DNA from: Pseudomonadota bacterium
Lineage (GTDB): Bacteria > Pseudomonadota > Alphaproteobacteria > G022571365
Assembly: GCA_022571365.1 (NCBI GenBank)
Contig: JACZXZ010000001.1
Location: forward strand, 39,534 to 103,533
DNA length: 64,000 nt
Reading direction: 5' to 3'
The notes below the pieces were generated by a model. It had not been told where the DNA came from and ran no database searches. It worked only from the letters and a program-made list of their open reading frames with translations. A program made the translations under genes and the position numbers. Of this stretch, positions 1 through 10,418 are shown piece by piece. Numbering within the stretch: position 1 is the first letter of the stretch; each line of letters opens with the position of its first letter.

Positions 1-268
1 CACCGGGGAGGAGCTGACCACGGCCGGCGGCAAGGCCAAAGAGGACGTGTTGTCCATTTACCAGGAGGAGACAGAGACGGCGCCCGGCGGAGAGGGGGAA
101 GAGCAAACCCACGCCGACGGAGAGAAGACGGCTGACTCGGCCGACCCGGCCGACCCGGCTGACTCGGCTGACGACGCAGGCGCGCGCGCGGGCGCCAAGG
201 AAGGCGGAGAGGAGACGGCTGACCCGGCCGACGACGCAGGGGCGCGCGCGGGCTCCGAGAAAGAGTGA
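1..268 (+). CDS. rpoZ: RNA polymerase omega subunit, C-terminal part (5' truncated by window edge), low-complexity acidic tail
   Basis: Frame open from the window edge reads TGEELTTAGGKAKEDVLSIYQEE..., an omega-like C-terminus; located immediately upstream of a Rel/SpoT gene as in many Alphaproteobacteria. Confidence 0.65.
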   Translation, partial: TGEELTTAGGKAKEDVLSIYQEETETAPGGEGEEQTHADGEKTADSADPADPADSADDAGARAGAKEGGEETADPADDAGARAGSEKE

Positions 269-374
269 GTCAGGGGTGACGCATGGCTGGAAAGGACCTG
301 CCGTGTCGCCGCCACAGGTTTTTCGCATCTGATCCAGTTTCGGGCCGGGGCGGGCATGGGCCTGCCGTGGTGCC

Positions 375-2516
375 ATGATCCGTCAATTCGAGCTTGTCGA
401 GCGGGTGAAGGCGTACGACCCCGCCGCTGACGAAGACGCCCTCAACCGGGCCTATGTCTTTTCCATGAAGGCGCACGGCCTGCAGAAGCGGGCCTCGGGC
501 GACCCCTATTTCTCCCATCCCCTGGAAGTCGCCGGCATCCTGACCGAGTACCGGCTTGACAGCGCCTCGATCGTGACGGCGCTTCTCCATGACACCGTGG
601 AAGACACGCTCGCCACGCGCGAGCAAATCGAGTCGCTGTTCGGCAAGGAGATCGGGCGCCTCGTCGACGGCGTGACCAAGCTGTCACGCATCGAACTCCA
701 GTCCGACCAAGCCCAGCAGGCGGAGAACTTCCGCAAGCTGGTGCTGGCGATGTCCGAGGATATTCGCGTGCTGCTGGTGAAGCTCGCCGACCGGCTGCAC
801 AACATGCGCACGCTGCGCCATATCGGGGATCCAGAAAAGCGCAAGCACATCGCCCGCGAAACTATGGAGATCTACGCTCCGCTGGCCGAGCGTGTCGGCA
901 TGCACGACATGAAGGACGAGCTCGAGGACCTGGCCTTCGCGGAGTTCAACCCGGATGCCCGCGAATCGATCCTGGCGCGGCTTGGCTTCCTGCGCGCCCG
1001 CGGCGAGGATCTGATCGTCCGTATCATCGACGAGTTGAAGCGGATCCAGTCCAAAGGAGGGCTGAAGGCCGAAGTTTCGGGCCGCGAAAAGTCGCCCTAT
1101 TCGGTGTGGCGCAAGATGCAGCGGAACCATGTCGGTTTCGAGCAGCTCTCCGACATCATGGCGTTTCGCGTCGTCGTCGCCACGGTGGCCGAGTGCTATC
1201 AGGCGCTCGGCATCATCCACAGCCACTATCCGATGGTGCCGGGCCGGTTCAAGGACTACATCTCGACACCGAAGCCAAACGGCTACTGCTCTATTCACAC
1301 CGGCGTGATCGGGCCTGAGCGCCATCGCATCGAGATTCAAATTCGTACCACCGAGATGCACGAGATCGCCGACCGCGGCGTCGCCACCCACTGGGTCTAC
1401 AAGCAGGGCAGGGCCAGGACCGAGGGCCCCCAATACCGCTGGTTGCGCGAGCTCCTGGACATCCTGGAGCACGCCGCGGGCCCCGAGGAATTCCTCGAGC
1501 ACACCAAGCTCGAAATGTTCCGGGACCAGGTGTTCTGCTTTACCCCGAAGGGCGATCTGATTGTGCTTCCGCAGGCCGCGACCCCGGTCGATTTCGCCTA
1601 TGCCATCCATTCCGAGATCGGAGACACCTGCGTCGGCGCCAAGATCAACGGCCGCATTTCGCCGCTTAAGACCATACTCAAGAACGGCGATCAGGTGGAG
1701 ATCCTGACGTCCAAAACCGGCACGCCCAATCCGGAATGGGAGCGCTTCGTCGTTACCGGTAAGGCACGCACCCGCGTCCGCCGGTTCGTCCGCACCCAGC
1801 AGCGGGCGCAATATATCGACCTGGGCCGTTCGATCCTCCAGAAACAGTTTGAACGGGGGGGCTACGAGTTTTCCCCGAAGACGCTCGAAGAAGTGCTTGA
1901 GACCTTCCGGTGCAGCTCCGTCGACGACCTCTACGCCGACCTCGGCCAAGGCCTCCACACCGGCGGCGAGGTGATGGGCGCGGTCTTTCCCGAGACCAAG
2001 GCCAAGGGCGGCAAGGTCCTCCCGCCCCGCCGGGCCCGGACCAAGAAAGACAAGGATAAGGAGCACGCGATCCCGATCCGCGGCCTCATCCCTGGAATGG
2101 CAGTGCACTTCGCCGGCTGCTGCCACGCCCTTCCGGGCGATCGCATCGTCGGTATCGTCACCGCCGGCAAGGGTGTCACCGTCCACACCATCGACTGCGA
2201 GGCCTTGGAAAGCTTCACGGATACGCCCGAGCGCTGGCTCGACCTGGCGTGGGATGTCGATTCGAACGACCAGGAGGGCCATGTCGGCCGCATCACCGTC
2301 GTCGTCGCCAACGAGCGGGGCAGCCTGGGGAGTCTTTCGACCGTGATCGGCAGGAACGACGGCAATATCACCAATCTGAAGATCACCAATCGGTCGACGG
2401 ACTTTTTCGAGATGACGATCGACATCGAAGTCCAGAACGTGAGGCACCTGACGAATATCATCGCGGCCTTGCGCGCGACCCCAGCCATCAACTCGGTGGA
2501 ACGGGCGCGCGGATGA
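375..2516 (+). CDS. Bifunctional (p)ppGpp synthetase/hydrolase RelA/SpoT family
   Basis: 713 aa; HD hydrolase (HDTVEDT), synthetase region (GRFKDYISTPKPNGYCSIHT), TGS and C-terminal ACT-like regions. Confidence 0.95.
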   Translation: MIRQFELVERVKAYDPAADEDALNRAYVFSMKAHGLQKRASGDPYFSHPLEVAGILTEYRLDSASIVTALLHDTVEDTLATREQIESLFGKEIGRLVDGVTKLSRIELQSDQAQQAENFRKLVLAMSEDIRVLLVKLADRLHNMRTLRHIGDPEKRKHIARETMEIYAPLAERVGMHDMKDELEDLAFAEFNPDARESILARLGFLRARGEDLIVRIIDELKRIQSKGGLKAEVSGREKSPYSVWRKMQRNHVGFEQLSDIMAFRVVVATVAECYQALGIIHSHYPMVPGRFKDYISTPKPNGYCSIHTGVIGPERHRIEIQIRTTEMHEIADRGVATHWVYKQGRARTEGPQYRWLRELLDILEHAAGPEEFLEHTKLEMFRDQVFCFTPKGDLIVLPQAATPVDFAYAIHSEIGDTCVGAKINGRISPLKTILKNGDQVEILTSKTGTPNPEWERFVVTGKARTRVRRFVRTQQRAQYIDLGRSILQKQFERGGYEFSPKTLEEVLETFRCSSVDDLYADLGQGLHTGGEVMGAVFPETKAKGGKVLPPRRARTKKDKDKEHAIPIRGLIPGMAVHFAGCCHALPGDRIVGIVTAGKGVTVHTIDCEALESFTDTPERWLDLAWDVDSNDQEGHVGRITVVVANERGSLGSLSTVIGRNDGNITNLKITNRSTDFFEMTIDIEVQNVRHLTNIIAALRATPAINSVERARG

Positions 2517-2523
2517 ACCGGTC

Positions 2524-2805
2524 GTGACAGGCCCCCTGGCACGGACCGCCGGGCGGCTGGATGCTGGGTTTGACCCCATCCTTGCCTTGCCCGAGCAGTT
2601 GATCCTGGGGTATCTGTTCCAACCCATCCGGCAGGTGCCGTTGGCGATGATCGCCGGCAGCCTGCCGACTGTCGTCGTGGCCTGGTTCGTCTTCTATTGG
2701 CCGTTCAAGCGCCTGGTCGCCGGGTATCACGCCGAGCGGCGCAGCCGGCTCCGGCGCGAGTCCTTAAGGCTAGCACGCGCGCGCGAGCAGGAGGTTCGGA
2801 CATGA
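2524..2805 (+). CDS. Short DUF2062-like membrane protein (C-terminal portion only)
   Basis: 93 aa, GTG start; hydrophobic [21 protein letters not shown] resembles the C-terminal part of DUF2062 proteins; no room for the N-terminal domain. Confidence 0.45.
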   Translation: MTGPLARTAGRLDAGFDPILALPEQLILGYLFQPIRQVPLAMIAGSLPTVVVAWFVFYWPFKRLVAGYHAERRSRLRRESLRLARAREQEVRT

Positions 2806-3563
2806 ACGTGGGACGGCAGCTCCGCCTTGGCGTGAACATCGATCACGTCGCCACCATTCGCAATGCCCGCGGCGGACGCCACCCGGACCTCCTGCGGGCG
2901 GCGCGGCTCGCCGCCCAGGCGGGGGCCGACGGGATCACCGCGCACTTGCGCGAGGATCGCCGCCACATCTCGGATGAAGACATCCGGCGTTTGCGATCAG
3001 AGATCGACCTGCCCCTCAACATGGAGATGGCGGCGACCGACGAAATGCTCCAGATCGCGCTGCGCGACCCGCCCCATGCGGTTTGCATGGTGCCCGAGAA
3101 GCGCGAGGAGCGGACCACCGAGGGCGGTCTCGATGTGGTGGCGGGATTCAACCACTTGCGGGACTTTGTGGAGCGGCTCGGGGGGGCCGGCATCCGGGTC
3201 GCGATGTTCGTCGAGCCTGATCCCGCCCAGATCGACGCGGCGAAGGCACTGCGCGCGCCGGTGGTGGAATTGCACACCGGCGCCTATTGCACGGCCGAGG
3301 GCGCGGCGCGCGAAGCCGAACTCGAGCGCATCGTAGCCGCGGCGGCCCATGCCGAGGCCGTGGATCTGGAATGCCACGCCGGCCATGGCCTCGGCTTCGA
3401 TACGGTGGGCCCGGTGGCGGCGATTGCGGCCATTGTCGAGCTCAATATCGGCCATTTCCTGATCGGCGAGGCGATCTTTGGCGGCTTGCAATCGGCCGTC
3501 AAACGCATGCGCGCTTTCATGGACGAGGCGCGGGCCGAAGCGCTTGGCGAGCGCCGTGCCTGA
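2802..3563 (+). CDS. pdxJ: Pyridoxine 5'-phosphate synthase
   Basis: [29 protein letters not shown]... characteristic PdxJ N-terminus; ATG at 2802 within longer ORF. Confidence 0.95.
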   Translation: MNVGRQLRLGVNIDHVATIRNARGGRHPDLLRAARLAAQAGADGITAHLREDRRHISDEDIRRLRSEIDLPLNMEMAATDEMLQIALRDPPHAVCMVPEKREERTTEGGLDVVAGFNHLRDFVERLGGAGIRVAMFVEPDPAQIDAAKALRAPVVELHTGAYCTAEGAAREAELERIVAAAAHAEAVDLECHAGHGLGFDTVGPVAAIAAIVELNIGHFLIGEAIFGGLQSAVKRMRAFMDEARAEALGERRA

Positions 3564-3584
3564 GCCGTCGCCGCCCGGCCGTCG

Positions 3585-3992
3585 ATGATCCTGGGCATCG
3601 GCAGCGACCTCGTCGATATCCGGCGTATCGAGCGCACGCTCGAGCGCTTCGGCGACCGGTTCACCACCCGCGTCTTTACCGAGACCGAGCGCAAGAGGTC
3701 GAGCCGCCGCGCCGACCACGCCGCCAGTTACGCCAAGCGGTTCGCCGCCAAGGAGGCGTGCTCGAAGGCCCTCGGCACCGGCTTTCGCAACGGTGTCTCC
3801 TGGCGCGACCTGAGCGTCGTCAACCTGCCTTCCGGCAAGCCGACGATGGCGCTCACCGGCGCCGCCGCCAGGCGGCTGGCCGAGATAACACCGTCCGGGA
3901 TGGTGGCCCAGATCGATCTCACCATGGCCGATGATCACCCGCTCGCCCACGCGATCGTGGTAATCTCCGCGGTTCCCGAAAGGCGGGAATGA
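3585..3992 (+). CDS. acpS: Holo-[acyl-carrier-protein] synthase
   Basis: [50 protein letters not shown] motif. Confidence 0.95.
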   Translation: MILGIGSDLVDIRRIERTLERFGDRFTTRVFTETERKRSSRRADHAASYAKRFAAKEACSKALGTGFRNGVSWRDLSVVNLPSGKPTMALTGAAARRLAEITPSGMVAQIDLTMADDHPLAHAIVVISAVPERRE

Positions 3993-4091
3993 AGGCGTTG
4001 ATCGCGCCTTTGAGGGCCAGGCGGGGCTCGATTTATCATCCCATATTCCAGAAGCGTTCTGGTATAAACTTATTCGATTTCAAATAGATAA

Positions 4092-4883
4092 ATGAAAAAA
4101 TTCATATTCCGTAAGAACTCCGGCGGCCTTTGGGAGACGGTCAAAACCATCCTCTACGCGGTCCTGATCGCCCTCGTTGTGCGCACCGTGGCCTTCGAGC
4201 CGTTCAATATCCCTTCGGGTTCGATGAAGCCGACTCTCCTGGTCGGCGACTATGTGTTCGTGTCGAAATACGCCTATGGCTACAGCCGGCATTCCTTGCC
4301 GTTCGGCCCACCGCTGTTCTCCGGGCGGGTGTTCTTCACCGAACCCGAGCGCGGCGACGTCGTCGTCTTCAAGCTGCCGCGGGATAATGAAACCGACTAC
4401 ATCAAACGAATCGTCGGCCTGCCGGAAGACCGCATCCAGGTGAGGGGCGGCGTGCTCTACATCAACGGCGAGCCGGTCGAGCGACAACCTGTCGGGGATG
4501 GCGTTCGGTCCAACGGGACCGGCGGAATGCCCTGGTGCCCGGAAGCCCTGTCGGGCAGCTGGACGAATCGCGTTACCGAGTACCTGGAGACTCTGCCGGG
4601 CGGCAAAACCCATCCCATTATCGAGGTCACGGATTGCGCGATGCTGGACGACACGGGTGTCTACAGGGTGCCCGAGGGGCATTACTTCGTCATGGGTGAC
4701 AACCGGGACAATTCCGCCGATAGCCGGGGCGATGGCAGAAAGGGATGGTTTGTCCCCGCCGAAAACCTGGTCGGCCGTGCCGAAATCCTGTTTTTCTCCA
4801 CCGACGGCGGGGCGCGGTGGTGGGAGCTCTGGAAGTGGCCGGGCGCCATTCGCTTCGACCGCATTTTTAAAACGATCGAGTAG
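4092..4883 (+). CDS. lepB: Signal peptidase I
   Basis: PSGSMKPTLLVGDYVFV, RGDVVVFKLP, DYIKRIVGLP, MGDNRDNSADSR boxes. Confidence 0.97.
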   Translation: MKKFIFRKNSGGLWETVKTILYAVLIALVVRTVAFEPFNIPSGSMKPTLLVGDYVFVSKYAYGYSRHSLPFGPPLFSGRVFFTEPERGDVVVFKLPRDNETDYIKRIVGLPEDRIQVRGGVLYINGEPVERQPVGDGVRSNGTGGMPWCPEALSGSWTNRVTEYLETLPGGKTHPIIEVTDCAMLDDTGVYRVPEGHYFVMGDNRDNSADSRGDGRKGWFVPAENLVGRAEILFFSTDGGARWWELWKWPGAIRFDRIFKTIE

Positions 4884-5575
4884 TGAGGCCGAGGCCGCGC
4901 AGGCACCGCGAGCTGGAACAGGCGCTGGGCCATCGCTTCGCCCGCCCGGCGTTGCTGGAGGAGGCGTTGACCCATGCGAGCGCCGCCTCTGGCGGGGTCG
5001 CCTATGAGCGTCTGGAGTTCCTGGGCGACCGGGTGCTTGCCCTGGTGATGGCCGATCTTTTGCTCAGGCGTTTTCCCGAGGAGCCGGAAGGAGATCTGGC
5101 CCTCCGTCATGCCGCGCTCGTGCGCCGCGAGGCCGTTCTCAGCGTGGCCGAGGCCGTTGACCTCGGTCGCCATCTCATCCTATCGAAGGGCGAGAGCGAG
5201 GCCGGCGGGCGCTTGAACCCGACGATCCTCGGCGACGCCTGCGAGGCGGTGATCGCGGCGCTTTATCTGGATGGCGGATTCGCCGCCGCCCAACGGTTCG
5301 TCGAGGACCGGTGGACGCCGCTCGTCGCCATGGATGTCGAGCCGCCTCAGGACGCCAAGACGGCGCTCCAGGAATGGGCCCAAGGCCGGGGCAAGCCCCT
5401 GCCGACCTACGAGACCCTGAGCGTCGCGGGGCCGCCCCACGAGCCGACCTTTGTGATCGAGGTCCGGGTCGAGGGCCTGGAGCCGGCGACCGCCAGCGGA
5501 TCCTCGAAGCGTGCGGCGGAGCAGGTCGCGGCCGCCGCGCTCTTGGAACGGGTGGCCGCCACCGACGATGCCTGA
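4883..5575 (+). CDS. rnc: Ribonuclease III
   Basis: YERLEFLGDRVL signature and C-terminal dsRBD. Confidence 0.95.
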   Translation: MRPRPRRHRELEQALGHRFARPALLEEALTHASAASGGVAYERLEFLGDRVLALVMADLLLRRFPEEPEGDLALRHAALVRREAVLSVAEAVDLGRHLILSKGESEAGGRLNPTILGDACEAVIAALYLDGGFAAAQRFVEDRWTPLVAMDVEPPQDAKTALQEWAQGRGKPLPTYETLSVAGPPHEPTFVIEVRVEGLEPATASGSSKRAAEQVAAAALLERVAATDDA

Positions 5576-6488
5576 GGCGGGCGAGACAAGCCGCTGCGGC
5601 TTCGTGGCGCTCGTGGGCGCGCCCAATGTCGGCAAGTCGACCCTCATGAACAACCTGGTCGGCGCCAAGGTGTCGATCGTCACGCCCAAGGTGCAGACCA
5701 CCCGCACCCGCGTGCTGGGCATCTGCATCCGCGGCGCCTCGCAGCTCGTCTTCGTCGACACGCCCGGCATCTTCATGCCCAAACGGCGGCTCGAGCGGGC
5801 CATGGTGAGCGCGGCCTGGCGCGGCGCCGCCGACGCCGACATGGCCGTGGTCCTGGTCGATGCGGCTCAAGGGCGTGAAGGCGCGGTCGACACCGACACG
5901 GGGCGCATCGTCGAGAGACTCAAGCGAGGGGAGCGCAAGGCGATCCTGGCGCTCAACAAGATCGATCTGGTGAAGCGGGAGAGGTTGCTCGGGCTGGCCG
6001 AGGAGCTCGGCCGGACGGGCGTCTTCACCGACACCTTCATGATCTCGGCCTTGACCGGCGACGGGGTCCAGGATCTCTCGGACTTCCTGGCGGCGAACGT
6101 GCCCGAAGGCCCGTGGCTGTTCCCCGAAGACCAGCTTTCGGACATGCCCGAGCGCCTGCTGGCCGCCGAGATCACGCGGGAGAAGCTGTTCCTCCAGCTT
6201 CACCAGGAGCTGCCCTACAGCCTCGCGGTCGAGACCGAGAGCTGGGAGGAGTTCGACGACGGCAGCGTCAAGATCAACCAGATCATCTATATCCAGCGCG
6301 ACAGCCAGAAGGCCATCGTCCTCGGCAAGGGCGGCCGCCAGATCAAGGCCGTGGGCCGGGCGGCGCGCGAGGAGCTCGAGGTCCTCTTCGGCCGCCGGGT
6401 GCATCTGTTCCTCCATGTCAAGGTGCGCCCGGACTGGATCGACGACCCCGAGCGCTACCGCGATCTGGGGCTGGACTACAACGCGTGA
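5568..6488 (+). CDS. era: GTPase Era
   Basis: GAPNVGKSTLMN, DTPGIF, NKID and C-terminal KH region; ATG at 5568 overlaps rnc stop. Confidence 0.95.
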   Translation: MPEAGETSRCGFVALVGAPNVGKSTLMNNLVGAKVSIVTPKVQTTRTRVLGICIRGASQLVFVDTPGIFMPKRRLERAMVSAAWRGAADADMAVVLVDAAQGREGAVDTDTGRIVERLKRGERKAILALNKIDLVKRERLLGLAEELGRTGVFTDTFMISALTGDGVQDLSDFLAANVPEGPWLFPEDQLSDMPERLLAAEITREKLFLQLHQELPYSLAVETESWEEFDDGSVKINQIIYIQRDSQKAIVLGKGGRQIKAVGRAAREELEVLFGRRVHLFLHVKVRPDWIDDPERYRDLGLDYNA

Positions 6489-6491
6489 GCC

Positions 6492-7202
6492 ATGGACTGG
6501 GCCGACGAGGGGATCGTTTTATCGGCGCGCAAGCACGGCGAGAGCGCGGCCATCGTGACCTTGCTCACCCGCGCGCACGGGCGCCATCTGGGGCTGGTCC
6601 ACGGCGGCGCGGGCCGGCGCGGGCGCGGCGTCTACCAGCCGGGCAACCGGGTGGCCGCCAGGTGGCGGGCGCGGCTCTCCGAGCATCTCGGCACCTATGT
6701 TTGCGAGCTGGAGCGCAGTGTCGCCGCGGCGTTTCTGGACGACCCGGCCCGCCTTGCGGGCCTGAGCGCGGCCTGTGCCGTGGCCGAGGCGACGCTGCCG
6801 GAGCGCGAGTCCCATCCGGCCGTGTTCGAGGCCATGCTCGCCTTGCTCGAGGCCTTCGAGACGCCGGGCTGGGACCAGGCCTATGTGCGCTGGGAGCTGG
6901 GCTTGTTGCAAGAGCTTGGCTTCGGCCTCGACCTGTCGAAATGCGCGGCCACCGGCGTCAAGGACGCGCTCGTCTACGTCTCGCCCAGGACCGGCCGGGC
7001 GCTGTCGCTGTCGGCGGGCGGGCGCTGGCGCGACCGGCTGTTGCCCCTGCCTGGCTTCCTGATCGGCCAGCCCGGCGCGGGCACGGTCGCCGACGGGCTG
7101 GCGCTCACCGGCTATTTCCTGGAGCGCCACGTCCTCTCCCCTGGGCAGCGGTCGTTGCCCGCCGCGCGGACGCGTCTGGCCGAGCGCTTCGCCCCCCGCT
7201 GA
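6492..7202 (+). CDS. recO: DNA repair protein RecO
   Basis: MDWADEGIVLSARKHGESAAIVTLLTRAHGRHLGLVHGG...; position downstream of era. Confidence 0.9.
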   Translation: MDWADEGIVLSARKHGESAAIVTLLTRAHGRHLGLVHGGAGRRGRGVYQPGNRVAARWRARLSEHLGTYVCELERSVAAAFLDDPARLAGLSAACAVAEATLPERESHPAVFEAMLALLEAFETPGWDQAYVRWELGLLQELGFGLDLSKCAATGVKDALVYVSPRTGRALSLSAGGRWRDRLLPLPGFLIGQPGAGTVADGLALTGYFLERHVLSPGQRSLPAARTRLAERFAPR

Positions 7203-7442
7203 CGCGGGGCGAAGAAAGGCGTTGCCGAGCCGTGCGCGACGCCTTCATGGCGGTCGGCCCACGGACCCTCGCCGAGGCGCTCGACCGGGTGGTTTCAGAA
7301 CTGGAGGAGGTGGCCGGCATGTCATCCACGGCGGGCTGAAGCAACACAACCGGTTGGGTGGTGCTGGCGACAAGCTACGATATCTGGTAGTTAAGGGCCA
7401 TTGTTAGTAAGGGCCATTGTGACCGAGTAGTTGAGGGCCATC

Positions 7443-9677
7443 ATGACCGAGGCATCCGCCATCGGGGAAATCCGCCCGACGCCGCTCACCGAGGCGCTCA
7501 GCGAGCGCTACCTGACCTACGCCCTCTCGACCATCATGACCCGGTCGCTGCCCGACGTGCGGGACGGCTTGAAGCCGGTGCACCGGCGCCTGCTCCATGC
7601 CATGCGCCAGCTTCGGCTCGACCCCGGTGCCGGCTTCAAGAAATGCGCCCGGGTGGTCGGCGACGTCATCGGCAAGTACCATCCCCATGGCGACGCCGCG
7701 GTCTACGACGCGCTGGTGCGGCTGGCCCAGGATTTCGCGGTGCGCTATCCGCTGGTCGACGGCCAGGGCAATTTCGGCAACATCGACGGGGACAACGCCG
7801 CGGCCATGCGCTACACCGAGGCCCGGCTGACCGAGGTTGCCGGGGCTCTGCTCGAGGGCATCGACGAGGACGCGGTCGACTTCCGTCCGACCTATGACGG
7901 GGAGGATGAGGAGCCGATTGTCCTTCCGGCCAACTTCCCGAATCTCCTGGCCAACGGCGTGACCGGAATCGCTGTCGGCATGGCGACCAGCATTCCGCCG
8001 CACAATGCCGGCGAGATTTGCGACGCCCTCCGCCACCTGATCAAGCACCCCAAGGCCACCGTGGCGAAGCTGGTCGAGTTCATGCCCGGCCCGGACTTCC
8101 CCACCGGCGGCGTGCTGGTCGAGCCGCGCGCCAATATCATCGAGGCCTACCGAGGTGGCCGCGGCAGCTTCCGGCTCCGCGCCCGCTGGCACACGGAGGA
8201 CCTGGGCCGCGGCCAGTACCGGATCGTCGTCACCGAGATTCCCTACCAGGTGCACAAGGCGCGACTGGTCGAGAAGATCGCGGAGCTGCTCGCGGTGCGC
8301 AAACTCGCCATGCTCGCCGACGTGCGCGACGAGTCGGCGGCCGAGCTCAGGGTGGTCCTCGAGCCCAAGAGCCGCACCGTCGAGCCGGCGATGCTGATGG
8401 AGTCCCTGTTCCGCCAGACCGAGCTGGAGACTCGGATCAGCCTCAACATGAACGTGCTCGACGCCGGCCAGACGCCCCGGGTGATGGCCCTTGACGAGGT
8501 GTTGCGGGCCTTCCTCGACCATCGCCACGCGGTGCTGGTGCGACGCACGCGCCACCGCCTGGCCAGGATCGAACGCCGGCTCGAGATACTGAGCGGGTAC
8601 ATCATCGCCTTTGCCAACCTGGACGAGGTCATCGCCATCATCCGCAAGGAGGATGCGCCGAAAGGGGTGTTGATGAAGCGCTGGGGGCTCACCGAGGTGC
8701 AGGCCGACTCGATCCTCAACATGCGTCTCCGAACCCTGCGGCGACTCGAAGAGGTGGCCATCGGCAAGGAGTTGAAGGAGATCGAGGTCGAGCGGGCGGC
8801 GCTCAAGAAGCTGCTCGCCGACGAGGGAAAACGCTGGCGGGCCGTGGCGGACGAAATCAAGGCCGTCAAGCGGCGCTTCGGCCCGGACACGGAGCTCGGC
8901 CGCCGCCGCACCGAGCTGGGCGGGCCGCCGCCGGAGGTCGTGATCCCGCTCGAGGCCATGGTCGAGCGCGAACCCGCCACCGTGATCTGCTCGGAGAAAG
9001 GATGGATTCGGGCCCTCAAGGGCCATCTCGACGAGTCCTCGGATCCGAGCGACAAGGTCAAGTACAAAGAGGGTGACAAGGCCAGGTTCCTGATCCGCGC
9101 CGAGACCACCGACAAGCTGGTGATCTTCGCCACCAACGGCCGCTGCTACACCATCGGCGTGGACAAGCTGCCGCGCGGTCGCGGCCAGGGCGAGCCACTG
9201 CGGCTGATGATCGACCTTCCCAACGACCACGAGGCGGTGGCGATGTTCGTCCACCGGCCCGGCTCCAAGCTGCTGGTTGCCGCCAGCGACGGCCGTGGCC
9301 TGGTCGTCGCCGAGGACGAGATCATCGCCCAGACGCGCAGCGGCAAGCAGGTGTTGAACGTCTCTGGCGACGTCGAGGCCCAGGTCTGCGTGCCGGCCGA
9401 AGGCGACGCCGTGGCGGTCCTCGGAGAGAACCGCAAGCTGTTGATTTTCAAGCTCGCCGAGGTGCCGCGGAGGAGCCGCGGCCGGGGCGTGATCCTGCAG
9501 CGGTACGCCAAAGGAGGGCTCGCCGACGCCAGGGTCTTCACCCTCTCGGAAGGGCTGGCCACGCGCAGTGGCGAGCGGACCCGCACCTTCACCGAGCTCG
9601 GCCCGTGGATCGGCCGGCGCGCCAACGCCGGACGCCTGCCGCCCTCCGGCTTCCCGAGGTCGAACAGATTCAATTGA
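7443..9677 (+). CDS. parC: DNA topoisomerase IV subunit A
   Basis: [52 protein letters not shown]; ParC-like C-terminal beta-pinwheel region. Confidence 0.93.
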   Translation: MTEASAIGEIRPTPLTEALSERYLTYALSTIMTRSLPDVRDGLKPVHRRLLHAMRQLRLDPGAGFKKCARVVGDVIGKYHPHGDAAVYDALVRLAQDFAVRYPLVDGQGNFGNIDGDNAAAMRYTEARLTEVAGALLEGIDEDAVDFRPTYDGEDEEPIVLPANFPNLLANGVTGIAVGMATSIPPHNAGEICDALRHLIKHPKATVAKLVEFMPGPDFPTGGVLVEPRANIIEAYRGGRGSFRLRARWHTEDLGRGQYRIVVTEIPYQVHKARLVEKIAELLAVRKLAMLADVRDESAAELRVVLEPKSRTVEPAMLMESLFRQTELETRISLNMNVLDAGQTPRVMALDEVLRAFLDHRHAVLVRRTRHRLARIERRLEILSGYIIAFANLDEVIAIIRKEDAPKGVLMKRWGLTEVQADSILNMRLRTLRRLEEVAIGKELKEIEVERAALKKLLADEGKRWRAVADEIKAVKRRFGPDTELGRRRTELGGPPPEVVIPLEAMVEREPATVICSEKGWIRALKGHLDESSDPSDKVKYKEGDKARFLIRAETTDKLVIFATNGRCYTIGVDKLPRGRGQGEPLRLMIDLPNDHEAVAMFVHRPGSKLLVAASDGRGLVVAEDEIIAQTRSGKQVLNVSGDVEAQVCVPAEGDAVAVLGENRKLLIFKLAEVPRRSRGRGVILQRYAKGGLADARVFTLSEGLATRSGERTRTFTELGPWIGRRANAGRLPPSGFPRSNRFN

Positions 9678-9870
9678 AGCCGGCCTCCTTCGGCGCCGAT
9701 ATACCTAAGGCCCCCGGCTTCGAGGGCGGCTCGCTTGCTGAGTGGACCATCGCTTCCGGCTGGCTTTCGGCGGCCGCTTTCAGACCAGCGGCACGGCGGC
9801 CATCGCCCGACCCGGACACCCGGCCGCGTCGCCCGGTTTCGCGCTAACGAGGGGGGCCAAGGGAGCACAG

Positions 9871-10416
9871 TTGCAGGCGCTCGCATCATTCGTCCGCTTG
9901 GTGAGCCGGATCAACGACGCCGTGGGCCGGGGTGTCGCGTGGCTGGTGCTCGCCATGGTGCTGCTGACCTTCCTGGTGGTGATCCTGCGCTATGGGTTTG
10001 CGCTCGGCTGGGTGTGGATGCAGGAGTTTTACGTCTGGCTGCACGGCATCGTGTTTATGATCGGCGCCGGCTATACCCTGCTCCATGATGGCCACGTGCG
10101 GGTCGACGTGTTTTACCGGGCCAAAGGCCCCCGCTTTCGAGCCTGGGTCGACCTCTTGGGCGCGCTGCTGCTCCTGCTGCCGTTCACCCTGGCGATCGCA
10201 TTTGTGAGCTGGCCTTACGTCCTCGATTCCTGGCTCAGACTCGAGGACTCTTACGAGGCCGGTGGCATGCCCGCGCTGTTCCTGCTGAAAACGGTGATCC
10301 TGGGCTTCTGCGTCGTGATCGGGATGCAGGGGTTATCGCTGGTGGCGCGCAGCCTGTTGATCCTGGCCGGCCACCGGGAATTCGAGCCCGGGAGGGAAGG
10401 GCGCGAAGCCCTGTAG
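9871..10416 (+). CDS. TRAP transporter small permease subunit (DctQ family)
   Basis: 4-TM protein, VILRYGF..GW.W.QEF..WLHG motif; TTG start at 9871 likely. Confidence 0.85.
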   Translation: MQALASFVRLVSRINDAVGRGVAWLVLAMVLLTFLVVILRYGFALGWVWMQEFYVWLHGIVFMIGAGYTLLHDGHVRVDVFYRAKGPRFRAWVDLLGALLLLLPFTLAIAFVSWPYVLDSWLRLEDSYEAGGMPALFLLKTVILGFCVVIGMQGLSLVARSLLILAGHREFEPGREGREAL

Positions 10417-10418
10417 CA

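Noticed and set aside
684-2627. 647-aa minus-strand ORF opposite spoT
   Set aside because: Antisense shadow ORF typical of high-GC coding DNA; no recognisable domain, and the plus-strand product is unambiguous
7404-9254. 616-aa minus-strand ORF opposite parC
   Set aside because: Same shadow effect; composition is a reverse reading of parC codons
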